This document shows, piece by piece, positions 15,218 to 24,255 of a DNA stretch of 64,000 nt (position 1 is its first letter; each line of letters starts with the position of its first letter). Source of the stretch: Nostoc desertorum CM1-VF14 (GTDB lineage Bacteria > Cyanobacteriota > Cyanobacteriia > Cyanobacteriales > Nostocaceae); assembly GCA_019359245.1 (NCBI GenBank), contig JAHHHR010000022.1, positions 1 to 64,000 on the forward strand, read 5' to 3'. A program made the position numbers and the translations under genes. The notes beneath the pieces are model-generated. The model worked only from the letters and a program-made list of their open reading frames with translations, did no database searches and was not told where the DNA came from.

Positions 15218-17331
15218 TCAACTAGAGAACCCTGACTTCCTATCTGACTTTGTTCGTTTAGGGGCAGGGTAAAAATCACCGTGTTTCCCTGCCCTAGTCC
15301 TGGGCTTTCAAGCCATATCTTACCACCCATCAGTTCCACTAATCGCTTGCAAATAGTTAGCCCTAAGCCGGTGCCCCCGTAGGAGCGCTGGGCAGAACCA
15401 TCAGCTTGCACAAATGGGGAAAACAGTTGCTCTGAGTCTTCCATCTCAATACCGATACCTGTATCCTGTACCGAGATTTGAGCCATTGTCCCAGTACTAT
15501 CGACGACAGCCCGGACATGGATTTGACCCTCATCTGTGAATTTGAAGGCGTTATCCAGCAGGTTTGTCATCACTTGACGGACTTTGATCTTGTCTGCGAA
15601 AACAGTCTCGATTTCACACTCAAGTGTCAGAGGAATTGCCTTGTAGCGGCTTTCGGCACCAGAAAGGAAACATTGCTCTTGTAAAAGCTGTTGCAGATAA
15701 ACTGTCTCCAAATCTAAGGCTATGCGTCCGTCTTCAATCTTGGCAATGTCAAGCACATCGTTAATGATAGTAACCAGATTTTCCGTCGATTGGTAAGCGC
15801 CGTCTATATATTGGCGCAACTCATCTTCATCTTCATAAAGGCGCTCTTTGAGCAACTTTAAATAGTTTAAGGTCGATGCTAGAGGCGTTCGCAGTTCGTG
15901 GCTGGTAGAAGCCAAAAAGTTGCTCTTGAGGCGACTCACCTCTTCGGCGGCAGCTCTGGCATGAGAGAGAGCTTCGTTGTGCATTTCAAGTACCAGGCGT
16001 TGCTGCCGTTCGCGCTGATAGAGGCGGTTTTGCAGCACGGCCAGGGATAGGTGAATGTTCAAAGACTGGATGAGTTCCATCTCTTCGATGCTCCAGGGGT
16101 GAGCTTTATCTTGTTTGAGCGCCTGCCACTGTGCCATTGACTGGCGAGGCCGCTGTTGGCGCTCATCGGCTTCTTCATAGCCTGGCCAAAGACTTTGTGT
16201 GCCAATTTGGTCACGAAAGAATGTCAGATACCCCAGGAATTCTTTACCATAATACAACGGTTGAACAATCAAACCTCGAATCGGTGTGTTCTGGAAGGAT
16301 TCAATCAGTTGGTGCAAACGCGGTTCTTGCTGAAGATTAATTACCACTCGCAGGGCAGGTTTATCTTCTTGGATTAAGGCTGTGTCGATGGGAGGAGGAG
16401 TTTCCCCTACCTCTTGCCAAAGGGGATGTTTTTCTAGTGAGTGTGGAAGCTCTTGCTCAGATGGGGTCGGCTGATTTCCGTAAGTATAAAGATGGGCTGG
16501 TAAAGCTTCATCTGGGGAAGTGAGGTACAACCTTCCTCCAGAACTGCCAGAAGCTTTTACTGCTTGCTCCAGAACGTTATGCAAAATCTCCTCAGGGGCT
16601 AGAGGCGCGTGCAGCATAGCGGCAATCTGATTAACGATCGCATCACGCTGCTGCTGCTCCTGCACCTGACTCAGCAGACTCACCTGAGTAATCGCCAGTG
16701 AAACCTGGTCAGCAAGCAATTGGACAACCAGCAAATCCTCAGATGTAATTTCTCTGGGTTCGGCATGATGAGAGATCAACAGCCCCCAGAGTTCCCGTTG
16801 ATAAATTATTGGCACTACCAGAGAAGATTGCACACCCATCTGAGTGAGATAGTCTACATGGCAGGGGTCTACCGGACGGCTTAAGATATCTTCCAGGGAT
16901 TGCTCTTGTATTTCTTCAACGGTCAAGTCCCCGGTTGCCGTTCTTTTGGGAGTCGGCAGTGAGTTGAGGATAATGCGCTGTTCGCTGACATTGACAATGG
17001 AGCGGGTACGTGCTTTAACAAACAAAGCCCGCGCTTGGGGCGGAATGTCATCAGATGGGTAGTGTAATCCCAGCAAAGAAGGCAGGCGGTTGGGGGCGCT
17101 AGCTTCGGCAACAACGTGTCCATGCCCGTCGCGATCGAAGCGGTAGACTTTAGTTCGGTCGGTTTGCAAAAATGCCCGCAACTCGACCACGGTTGCATCC
17201 AAAATCTCTTGGAGATTCAGCGATTGCCGGATGCGGTTCGCCATGCGAGCCAGTAGAGCTTCTTTACGTTCAGGAAGTAACTGATCTTTTAGGTTTCTAA
17301 AACCAGAATTTGTAGTCAACTGGTACTCCAA
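15196..17331 (-). CDS. Knotless phytochrome histidine kinase
   Basis: 711 residues in the order GAF (about 28-220), PHY-like (about 230-440), coiled linker, HisKA (His478 in STSHELRTP) and HATPase. The GAF has the phytochrome marks PSDDIP (92-97) and the bilin-type Cys157-His158 in DPCHVDYLTQMGVQSS. The PHY part ends in a tongue-like stretch with WPG (382-384), PRQSM (395-399) and PW (412-413). No PAS or knot region precedes the GAF, so this is a group II, Cph2-like phytochrome. Likely light-gated autokinase with the two downstream receivers as partners. It follows the hybrid kinase by 19 bases. Chromophore binding and colour range are inferred, not shown. Confidence 0.82.
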   Translation of the reverse strand: MEYQLTTNSGFRNLKDQLLPERKEALLARMANRIRQSLNLQEILDATVVELRAFLQTDRTKVYRFDRDGHGHVVAEASAPNRLPSLLGLHYPSDDIPPQARALFVKARTRSIVNVSEQRIILNSLPTPKRTATGDLTVEEIQEQSLEDILSRPVDPCHVDYLTQMGVQSSLVVPIIYQRELWGLLISHHAEPREITSEDLLVVQLLADQVSLAITQVSLLSQVQEQQQRDAIVNQIAAMLHAPLAPEEILHNVLEQAVKASGSSGGRLYLTSPDEALPAHLYTYGNQPTPSEQELPHSLEKHPLWQEVGETPPPIDTALIQEDKPALRVVINLQQEPRLHQLIESFQNTPIRGLIVQPLYYGKEFLGYLTFFRDQIGTQSLWPGYEEADERQQRPRQSMAQWQALKQDKAHPWSIEEMELIQSLNIHLSLAVLQNRLYQRERQQRLVLEMHNEALSHARAAAEEVSRLKSNFLASTSHELRTPLASTLNYLKLLKERLYEDEDELRQYIDGAYQSTENLVTIINDVLDIAKIEDGRIALDLETVYLQQLLQEQCFLSGAESRYKAIPLTLECEIETVFADKIKVRQVMTNLLDNAFKFTDEGQIHVRAVVDSTGTMAQISVQDTGIGIEMEDSEQLFSPFVQADGSAQRSYGGTGLGLTICKRLVELMGGKIWLESPGLGQGNTVIFTLPLNEQSQIGSQGSLVEGQAPSF

Positions 17332-17350
17332 TTACTCGAATAAGTATTTG

Positions 17351-19138
17351 TTATTTAACTAGGCTAGCAATTACCATCGCTAATTTCGCTGGTTCTATTG
17401 GCTTAGTCAAATGTTTTTGGAATCCTGCTTGGAGAATTTTTTGCTGGTTAGTCTCTCCAGCGTATGCTGTAAGTGCGATCGCTCTTATCTCTCCCCCTTG
17501 GTCAGGCGGTAGCGATGTCTGACGACAAGCCGCTTCGCGTCTACGAATTTCCCGAATCAGCATATAACCATCCATTTCTGGCATCCCAATATCACTTAAA
17601 ATAATATGTGGTTTCTCAAGTGTAAAGGCGTCTAGTGCTTCGGAAGCTGAGGCGAAGGCACGTACACAAGCACCATACTGTTGCAGGATGAATACTATTA
17701 GCTCGCGGGTGTCAACTTCATCATCCACGACTAGCACATTTACCCCCTCAAGATTAGGGGAACCGTCAGGCAAACTTTTGTCTTCAGTTGTTTGAGGCTC
17801 GACACTCTTGATAGGTAACAACACAGTAAAGGTTGCACCTTTATCTTTTCCCTCACTTTCTGCTTGGACTTTTCCACCGTGTAGTTCAACGATTTGACGA
17901 ACGATCGCTAAACCAAGCCCTAAGCCGCCAAAGGTTCTTGTTGTGGTATTGTCAGCTTGACGGAAGTAATCAAACACATAAGGCAGAAATTCTGGCTCAA
18001 TGCCCTTACCCGTGTCACTGATTTGGATTTGCGCTTGTGTACCCACCCGCTCAAGTCGTACTTTCACCTGGCCCCCAGACGGTGTGAACTTAACAGCGTT
18101 AGATAACAAATTCCAGACGACTTGCTGCAAGCGACTGGGATCGCCCAAAACTTGCCCTAAATCCGGTTCCAATTTCGTCTTGAGTTGAATTGACTTGGCT
18201 TGAGCCGCTAGACGCACAGTATCAAGGGCTACTTCAATAACGGCGGACAGGTCAACAGAACTGATTTTCAGGCTGAGTTTGCTTTGAAGAATGCGGGAAA
18301 CATCCAGTAAATCTTCCATTAGCTGAGACTGCAACTTGGCATTGCGCTCAATGGTTGCTAAGGCATAAGCGGTTTTTGCTTCATCAAATTTTCGAGTTTG
18401 CAGGAGTTTTGCCCAGCCCAAAATTGGGTTGAGAGGGGAACGCAGTTCGTGAGATAGAACAGCGAGGAACTCATCTTTGAGACGATTGGCTTGTTCAGCT
18501 GCATTTTGTGCCGCTTCGCTAGCGGCACGGGCGGCTTGCTCACGCCGTGCAGATTCTTCAGCTGCTTGACGGGCGTTGTTACTGTAAAGAACGGTGGCTG
18601 TAAAATTTGCGAAGCTTGTCATCAGCCGCAAGTCTTCTCGATCAAACTGCCGATGCTCATCGTGGGATACAATCCAAATCGTACCAAGTGGTTGATTGGC
18701 AATCAATAAAGGAACCACCAGTATCTCAACGATTGTTGGCTTAAACTGTTGCAAGTAGGTGAAATACCGTTCTGGATAGGAATAGAGCAGGGGGGCTTGA
18801 CGTTCTAGGCAGATCCCGCAGCAACTAAAATTGTAAAGGGTGGCAGTTTGTTCAGATGCTTCTAACATCCCGGCTAGTGCGAACCAGCGACAAATATCTT
18901 CCCCATTCGGAGTCACTTCAAGTAAGCTGACACCTGCTGATTCTGCTTTACACAGTTGAGTAATTATTTTTACAAGCTTTTTTAGCAGAATTTGAGGTTG
19001 CTCAACTAGTTGCCCTATTAAGGTATGAAGTGCATCGTTTTCTTGCTTGAGGTCAGTGGTTCTAGGTATTCTACGGGACAACTCTTCAGTGATGAGAATA
19101 TCGTCTAAACATATTTGATCCACTTCCTCATTGGTCAT
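17351..19138 (-). CDS. GAF hybrid histidine kinase with receiver
   Basis: 595 residues: GAF-like sensor (about 45-190), alanine-rich coiled coil, HisKA with His230 in AVLSHELRSPLNP, HATPase with FGGLGLGLAIV, then a C-terminal receiver with phospho-acceptor Asp516 (LSDIGMPEMDG). The GAF contains two close cysteine pairs (SCCGIC at about 105-110), which could bind a metal or sense redox; this is only suggestive. Cytoplasmic, no membrane segment. First gene of the operon with the phytochrome kinase. In the receiver a stretch of about 13 residues (REAACRQTSLPPD) is absent from the close paralogue at 60.3 kb and coincides with a dispersed repeat. Confidence 0.88.
   Translation of the reverse strand: MTNEEVDQICLDDILITEELSRRIPRTTDLKQENDALHTLIGQLVEQPQILLKKLVKIITQLCKAESAGVSLLEVTPNGEDICRWFALAGMLEASEQTATLYNFSCCGICLERQAPLLYSYPERYFTYLQQFKPTIVEILVVPLLIANQPLGTIWIVSHDEHRQFDREDLRLMTSFANFTATVLYSNNARQAAEESARREQAARAASEAAQNAAEQANRLKDEFLAVLSHELRSPLNPILGWAKLLQTRKFDEAKTAYALATIERNAKLQSQLMEDLLDVSRILQSKLSLKISSVDLSAVIEVALDTVRLAAQAKSIQLKTKLEPDLGQVLGDPSRLQQVVWNLLSNAVKFTPSGGQVKVRLERVGTQAQIQISDTGKGIEPEFLPYVFDYFRQADNTTTRTFGGLGLGLAIVRQIVELHGGKVQAESEGKDKGATFTVLLPIKSVEPQTTEDKSLPDGSPNLEGVNVLVVDDEVDTRELIVFILQQYGACVRAFASASEALDAFTLEKPHIILSDIGMPEMDGYMLIREIRRREAACRQTSLPPDQGGEIRAIALTAYAGETNQQKILQAGFQKHLTKPIEPAKLAMVIASLVK
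17503..17546 (-). repeat. Dispersed repeat inside receiver domain
   Basis: Plus-strand GCGGTAGCGATGTCTGACG and CCGCTTCGCGTCTACG are typical of the dispersed GC-rich repeat family. Read on the minus strand in frame it encodes the extra loop of the hybrid kinase receiver. Confidence 0.6.
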
Positions 19139-19806
19139 TACACTACTCCGTTTCTAAAAAATATTGCCTCAGCAGTTCCTGTCCAGATTCACCCAAGTTT
19201 CGTAACATTTCTTCAATTTTTATCGAGAAAAAATCAAAATTCAGAATTCATTTTGAATTCTGAGTAAAAAGGTTTTATACACCCGCTTAATAAGGGTATT
19301 TTACAATTAGGTGGTAGTATAAAACCCTTTCATTCTTACACCTGGATTTTGGCCAAGCTCTCCGGGCAAGGCAGAAAGCGGGAGGAAAGAAAAGTTTTTG
19401 GGAAAGCCTTTTGCTAAGACCTAGTAAGATACAGGCCACCATACCTCCGGTATGGTGGCCTCCAATACGTTTACAGACTCGCAATCCTACGCTATCAATT
19501 ATGGTTATAAGCCCCCATTGATTGTTCTTTTTAGCATAGATGCCCCCTGCTTTCTTTTTTAACTTCTTTTTTATTCACACAGAATTAAAGAGTACGACAA
19601 AATGATTTGCCGTTGGGACTTCCTGAGGGAAGAGTTTGGAAGTTGCTTCTAATACTAGCAAGGGTTTTTCAAATAAAAACCAATGTTGAAATTAATCTGT
19701 GATTGATAGTGCGAAGGGAAGCGATGCCTGCGGCGAGCTACGCTAACGTTAAAATCTAAAAGGCGACTAATACTTTTGATTGTAATATTAATTTGTTTAG
19801 TATTAA
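19139..19806. other. Intergenic region with two palindromes and a repeat
   Basis: A 668-base gap without a credible gene. A 10-bp palindrome (TCAGAATTCA / TGAATTCTGA, 3-base loop) lies at 19241-19263 upstream of the hybrid kinase. A 13-bp hairpin (AGGCCACCATACC / GGTATGGTGGCCT) lies at 19433-19461. A dispersed repeat (AGCGATGCCTGCGGCGAGC) is at about 19713-19750. Confidence 0.55.
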
Positions 19807-20325
19807 TCAACACATTTGATTTACTTTAGCCGCGAGTTGTGCGATATTCATCTGCTCGTAATGTTCAAAAGGTTGATGAATCCAGGGGTTATCAGCCAAA
19901 TAATCAACATAATAATTGGGTGCTATAACTGAACAAGCTTTATACCAAAGAACGGCGGTGCGAATTTCCTCAATAGGAAAATCAGTATTTTGCTGGAGCC
20001 AAGGTATAGTCTGTTGGAGTGTGATGCCAGAGTCTACCAAATCATCCACTAGGAGAATCCGGGAACCTAACTTTTCGGCAGTCATCGTTAAGTGGCGAGA
20101 GAAAATTAAATTATTTCTTTCTTGCTTGCCAGCGCCACTGTAAGATGAGGCTGCTAAAATTGCCAACGGCTGCTGGTATATACGGGAGAGAATATCTCCG
20201 ATTCGTAGTCCTCCTCTGGCAAGACAGATAATCTGGTTAAATTCCCAACCGGATTCATAAATCTGAATAGCCAGTTGTTCAATTTTTTGGTGATAATCTG
20301 ACCAAGAAACATAAAGGTCTGGCAT
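19807..20325 (-). CDS. Phosphoribosyltransferase family protein
   Basis: 172 residues of the type I PRTase fold. The PRPP-binding motif is ILLVDDLVDSG (about residues 90-100); the CLARGGLRIGD loop (about 34-44) fits the pyrophosphate-binding loop. The family covers hypoxanthine/xanthine/guanine salvage enzymes and uracil-type regulators; the pattern with ARGG and WYKACS resembles the xanthine-guanine PRTase-like group. Acts in the cytosol in nucleotide salvage. The exact base is not deducible. ATG at 20325. The next gene is divergent with a dispersed repeat (about 20390-20462) in the shared promoter region. Confidence 0.8.
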   Translation of the reverse strand: MPDLYVSWSDYHQKIEQLAIQIYESGWEFNQIICLARGGLRIGDILSRIYQQPLAILAASSYSGAGKQERNNLIFSRHLTMTAEKLGSRILLVDDLVDSGITLQQTIPWLQQNTDFPIEEIRTAVLWYKACSVIAPNYYVDYLADNPWIHQPFEHYEQMNIAQLAAKVNQMC

Positions 20326-20389
20326 AAGTCTAACGGGAGTGGTAGATAGCTAGTATTGAAGGCGATGTCTACGATGGTCACTGACTTGT

Positions 20390-20462
20390 ACTGAGCGCAG
20401 TCGAAGTAGCTTGTCCTTGGCGCAGCCTCTCGTAGAGAAGTGCGGGCTATTCGGCGTCGCAG
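20390..20462. repeat. Dispersed repeat in divergent promoter region
   Basis: Contains ACTGAGCGCAGTCGAAGTAG, CTTGGCGCAGCCTCTCGTAG and GGCGTCGCAGAC pieces typical of Nostoc dispersed repeats. It separates the phosphoribosyltransferase and MFS genes and must contain or displace their promoters. Confidence 0.55.
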
Positions 20463-20493
20463 ACTTTTTATTTTAGTATGAGTGCAAAGTTTT

Positions 20494-21945
20494 ATGAATG
20501 ATTCTACTGCTGATGGTGATAGCCAACGAAATCCTCTCACTGAAAAACTCGACTTGAAAACCAAGCTTGCTTACGGTGCAGGGGATTTAGGGCCAGCAAT
20601 TACTGCAAATATCTCCGTCTTTTATCTGCTGATTTTCTTTACCAATGTCGCTGGTATCCCTGCGGGTTTAGCTGGCACTATTTTGATGATTGGCAAAATC
20701 TGGGATGGGGTAAATGATCCGCTTGTCGGGTTCCTGACTGATAAAACGAAATCTCGGCGTTGGGGCCGTCGTCTTCCTTGGATGTTTTATGGAGCAATAC
20801 CCTTTGGAATTTTATTCTTCTTGCAGTGGACTGTACCGCAATTTAGCGCAAATCAGAGTGAGAATATTTGGCCCCTGTTCTGGTATTACGTAGCGATTGG
20901 GATTCTATCTCAGTCCTTTTACACGGTTGTGAATTTGCCTTATACGGCGATGACTCCAGAACTAACTCAAGATTATGACGAACGCACCAGCCTTAACAGC
21001 TATCGCTTTACATTTTCCATTGGTGGCAGCATTCTGTCATTGATTTTAGCGCTAATTATTTTTATCAAAATTGGCGATCGCCAACAAGCATATCTCGCTT
21101 TAGCAGCAGTTTGTACTGTAATTTCGATTTTAGGATTATATTGGTGCGTTTTTGGAGTCCGCGATCGCATCTTGGCTTTTGAGGCTAAACGCATCCTAGC
21201 TGAGGAACCTGCATCTCTCCCCTTCAGCGAACAGCTAAAAATAGTCTTCAGCAACCGACCTTTTTTATTTGTTATTGGTATATATCTTTTTTCTTGGCTA
21301 GGTGTGCAGATTACAGCCAGCATTATTCCCTATTTTGTAGTCAATTGTATGGCTCTTAAAGAATCAGATGTGCCCACAGTGCTGATTGCAGTCCAAGCTA
21401 CTGCCCTGCTGATGCTATTTGTCTGGGGTGAGTTGAGTAAAAAACTCGGGAAAAAAGTTGTTTATTTTCTGGGAATGAGTTTGTGGATAATAGCCGCCGC
21501 CGGACTATTTTTTTTACAGCCTGGCCAAATAGTTTTGATGTATGTGATGGCTGTGATGGCTGGTATTGGTGTCTCCACAGCTTATCTAATTCCCTGGTCG
21601 ATGATGCCAGATGTGATTGAATTGGATGAACTGCAAACTGGACAACGCAGAGAAGGCATTTTTTACGGCTTCATGGTTTTGTTACAAAAATTTGGTTTAG
21701 CTTTCGGGCTGTTTTTGGTGGGAAATGCTTTGCAAGTATCTGGTTTCAAAGAATCTGTGGCCGGAAGTCCACTACCCATCCAACCTGAATCTGCACTGTT
21801 TGCGATTCGCATTGCTGTTGGGCCTATACCTACAGTTTGTTTGCTTTGTGGCTTAGTTTTAACGTATTTTTACCCGATTACCCGTGAGATGCACGCAGAG
21901 ATAATGCTGAAACTCAAAGAGAGGCAAGAGAAGAGGGGGAGTTGA
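20494..21945 (+). CDS. GPH-family sugar:cation symporter (MFS)
   Basis: About 483 residues with some 12 hydrophobic segments. The pattern KLAYGAGDLGPAI near the start and DPLVGFLTDKTKSRRWGRRLPW (read in two parts: DPLVGFLTDKT, RRWGRRLPW) is the MelB-like glycoside-pentoside-hexuronide signature; PWSMMPDVIE is the second family motif. It should import a sugar or related solute with Na+ or H+ across the plasma membrane. Substrate unknown. ATG at 20494 is chosen; a GTG 12 bases earlier is an alternative and neither has a clear ribosome-binding site. Single gene, followed by short tandem repeats. Confidence 0.85.
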   Translation: MNDSTADGDSQRNPLTEKLDLKTKLAYGAGDLGPAITANISVFYLLIFFTNVAGIPAGLAGTILMIGKIWDGVNDPLVGFLTDKTKSRRWGRRLPWMFYGAIPFGILFFLQWTVPQFSANQSENIWPLFWYYVAIGILSQSFYTVVNLPYTAMTPELTQDYDERTSLNSYRFTFSIGGSILSLILALIIFIKIGDRQQAYLALAAVCTVISILGLYWCVFGVRDRILAFEAKRILAEEPASLPFSEQLKIVFSNRPFLFVIGIYLFSWLGVQITASIIPYFVVNCMALKESDVPTVLIAVQATALLMLFVWGELSKKLGKKVVYFLGMSLWIIAAAGLFFLQPGQIVLMYVMAVMAGIGVSTAYLIPWSMMPDVIELDELQTGQRREGIFYGFMVLLQKFGLAFGLFLVGNALQVSGFKESVAGSPLPIQPESALFAIRIAVGPIPTVCLLCGLVLTYFYPITREMHAEIMLKLKERQEKRGS

Positions 21946-21949
21946 GGGA

Positions 21950-22115
21950 GTGGGCAGGGGAGGCAGGGGACAAGGAGACAAGGGGACAAGGGGACAAGGG
22001 GACAAGATGAATTTTTATGCTTGTTCACGAGTATCAAAGGCTCATTAATGGAGATCAAAGGCTCTACCAGACGAATGCCCAACGCCCAATGACTAATTTT
22101 TTGTATTTGCGATCG
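21950..22115. repeat. Short tandem repeats, GGGGACA-type
   Basis: A run of GGCAGGGGA and GGGGACAAG units (period 8 to 9) at about 21955-22005, then ATGCCCAACGCCCAATGAC near 22075-22094. The same combination of GGGGACAAGG units and ATGCCCAACGCCCA is found inside the phytochrome kinase gene at 42661-42750. The remainder of the gap 21946-22621 holds a hairpin and a MITE-like element, and no gene. Confidence 0.7.
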
Positions 22116-22350
22116 CAACCTGACTTAACCTAAGTATATGCCTTTGACAGAGGTAAATTCAAACGCTCTGCTCCATACTTAATTAAAGAGCAAGTGTTAG
22201 AGATAATTGAACTCAGTCTCAACTACATTTGCATTCACCTTGTAAATTGGTTAGTCGTTTATTTTTACAACACATCCAGGTTACAAGTTTGATTGCAAAT
22301 CCTCTTAAACAAACTATCAAAAATTTTCTGTCTCCGCTTATAAAAACACC

Positions 22351-22386
22351 TTTGCCTCATTTCCACTCTTGGGAATGAGGCAAATT
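22351..22386 (+). terminator. Terminator-like hairpin
   Basis: TTTGCCTCATTTCC and GGGAATGAGGCAAA pair over 14 positions with one G-U, with a 6-base loop and a trailing AT tract. It is 400 bases past the MFS gene with no gene directly upstream. Confidence 0.45.
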
Positions 22387-22420
22387 TCTATGCAGCGCAC
22401 ACCGCACGATTAATATTGTC

Positions 22421-22559
22421 ATATCATGTCCGCTTGATTGCTTATTAAACCCGAAGAACCCCACCCCGCCAAAGCTATGCTTTGTCTCCCCTCCCCGCAG
22501 GCGGGGAGGGGTTGGGGGTGAGGTTCTTTATATTATGGGTAATTTAGCGGACATGATAT
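22421..22559. mobile_element. MITE-like palindromic element
   Basis: A 139-base element bounded by perfect 14-bp inverted repeats, ATATCATGTCCGCT at 22421-22434 and AGCGGACATGATAT at 22546-22559. It encloses a further GC-rich palindrome (CCCCTCCCCGC / GCGGGGAGGGG). It is non-coding and has no clear target duplication. Confidence 0.65.
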
Positions 22560-22621
22560 CATAGGGGATGTGGGTAAACCGAAGACTCTACATAAGGCAA
22601 TCTCTTAAAGCTTTTTCTACT

Positions 22622-23668
22622 TCATCTAGTCAAACTCTTTACCGACACGATTTTCTCAGCTTCATTTACCCTAATCTGCGCCAACCCAAACTGTTCAATT
22701 ACCGCCGCATTCGTCGTTAAATGTCTACTCACCTCAGCCACTCGGTAATGACTTTCCTGTGATGCTAAAGCAGCTGGTAATAATAACTGATCTGCTAGAT
22801 GTTCATCTACTGCTGCACCGGTGTGATGAAACTCAAGGAGTTGTTGACAAGCAATTTCTGCAACTGTCTCCGCCGATAACCGCAAACGCCCAAATCCACC
22901 AAAGCCAGTCAAGCTGTTCTCATACTCAGCAGTTAAAAAAATACCTGCTCCCGGTGCTATACCTCTTTCTCGCAAAGCCTGTACACGAACTTTCAAATGG
23001 GCTTCCCGTAACAAATTCTCGGCACGATTCGCCATCCGTTGGGGAATATGCGAAGGTAATTCTGTCACCACTGCTAGTCCCCGCACCTGTTGTAACTCTC
23101 CCCGTTCTAGCAAGTTGATGCCGTTGAGTTTACCACCGCCACTCACCTGCAACTGTACTTCTCCCCCACCTTGGGGAAACCACCCCCAAGCGCCTAACTT
23201 GACTTGGGCTTCTACACCCATGCGTTGCAATATCGGCAAATAAACTTGCTCAATGTAGGTCACTGTCGGGCTAAAGTTTACATGGGTTCCACCCTTTAGT
23301 GTGATTTGGGAATCACCGGATGCTAGTGACAAAGGTAAGAGAATTGTCTGTAAAACTAGAGCGATCGCACCCGCAGAACCACCAACTTGTGCTTTACTAA
23401 CATCAAAGGTATAAGTTCCAGCTTGCACAGCACTACCTGGGATGAATTCCAGCAGCATTGAACCCAAAGCATCACCCTGTAGTTGGGCATTACAAATTCT
23501 CGCCGCAGCCCGAACTGCGGTTAAGTGTTGTGCTGCTAATCCTGGCTTTTTACGTCCAGCGCGAATGCCTGAAATTCGTATGGGTTCGCCAGTGATGGCC
23601 GCTAGACTTAAGGAAGTGCGGAGAACTTGTCCGCCTCCCTCTCCATAGGAACCGTCAATTTCAATCAT
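22622..23668 (-). CDS. rtcA: RNA 3'-terminal phosphate cyclase
   Basis: 348 residues from MIEIDGSYGEGGGQVLRTSL, the diagnostic RtcA N-terminus, so the ATG at 23668 was chosen over an upstream one at 23746. Other motifs are RAGRKKPGLAAQHL, GGTHVNFSPTVTYIEQV and the C-terminal VDEHLADQLLLPAAL, whose histidine is the expected adenylated residue. The enzyme turns RNA 3'-phosphate into a 2',3'-cyclic phosphate using ATP. In many bacteria it sits with rtcB and the RtcR regulator in an RNA-repair operon; none is seen here. Single gene in the cytosol. Confidence 0.93.
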   Translation of the reverse strand: MIEIDGSYGEGGGQVLRTSLSLAAITGEPIRISGIRAGRKKPGLAAQHLTAVRAAARICNAQLQGDALGSMLLEFIPGSAVQAGTYTFDVSKAQVGGSAGAIALVLQTILLPLSLASGDSQITLKGGTHVNFSPTVTYIEQVYLPILQRMGVEAQVKLGAWGWFPQGGGEVQLQVSGGGKLNGINLLERGELQQVRGLAVVTELPSHIPQRMANRAENLLREAHLKVRVQALRERGIAPGAGIFLTAEYENSLTGFGGFGRLRLSAETVAEIACQQLLEFHHTGAAVDEHLADQLLLPAALASQESHYRVAEVSRHLTTNAAVIEQFGLAQIRVNEAEKIVSVKSLTR

Positions 23669-23829
23669 GGGCGATTTTGGGATGTTGGATTTTGGGTTAT
23701 CCCCACGGCTCTTAAAATCAAACCACAAATTATAAACGCCTAACAACTAGCTTTTTCAAGCGAGGTTACACAAATATACACAAATACTTCTAATATGTGT
23801 TTCTGTAGCTTGTTAATTTTGAATTTGGA

Positions 23830-24037
23830 ATCACTTCCGATAAATGCATCCTGGACTGACTGCGACGTTCTCCTTTGGTGGATGGTAACTGTGGTACTTG
23901 TTGTCATAAGCTTTGCCACTGATTGCAGAAATCATCCACATCCCAGAAGATTTGCGTGATATCAAGGCGAGATACAATGGTCGACATAGCCGAGACCCTT
24001 ATTTTTCTTAGATATTTTTAGTCTCGGCATTTTTTTG
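23830..24037 (-). mobile_element. IS982-family transposase remnant
   Basis: Reading minus from ATG at 23987: MSTIVSRLDITQIFWDVDDF, then CNQWQSL, an in-frame TGA, and on through QQVPQLPSTKGERRSQSRMH to LSEV near 23830. This is the N-terminus of an IS982-type transposase; the remainder is gone. Just outside it, 23989-24028 holds an 8-bp stem (GCCGAGAC / GTCTCGGC) with a T-run on the plus strand, in the place where IS elements often block read-through. The rest of the gap 23669-24255 carries a dispersed repeat and a hairpin. Confidence 0.7.
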
Positions 24038-24065
24038 TGATTTTTTGGCTAATTCTCAATTAATC

Positions 24066-24103
24066 TTAGCGTAGGCGTGGCCCGCCGCAGGCATCGCTCT
24101 TTA
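24066..24103. repeat. Dispersed repeat
   Basis: GCGTAGGCGTGGCCCGCCGC followed by AGGCATCGCTC, closely related to the in-frame copy in ftsH at 4640-4669. Confidence 0.6.
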
Positions 24104-24175
24104 GCTACCCAGTTTCTCGCGCTTCATATCTAGCAAGCTTTTTGCCTTTTTCTAACCATCGAACTCACGTTAAAT

Positions 24176-24226
24176 AAGGCATAGATTTAGTAAAGTTTTT
24201 GCAAAACTCTATTAAATCTATGCCTT
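24176..24226 (-). terminator. Long imperfect hairpin after CrtO gene
   Basis: AAGGCATAGATTTA at the left and TAAATCTATGCCTT at the right pair perfectly over 14 bp, with further imperfect pairing (AAAGTTTT / AAAACTCT) and a small loop. It lies 30 bases past the minus-strand CrtO stop and fits its terminator. Confidence 0.55.
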
Positions 24227-24255
24227 GGTGATAATATACTCTGTCTGTACAACGC

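Noticed and set aside
23989..24037. Plus-strand terminator taken as the end of a small RNA
   Set aside because: Its position just outside an IS982-type transposase start explains it better as an IS-associated hairpin.
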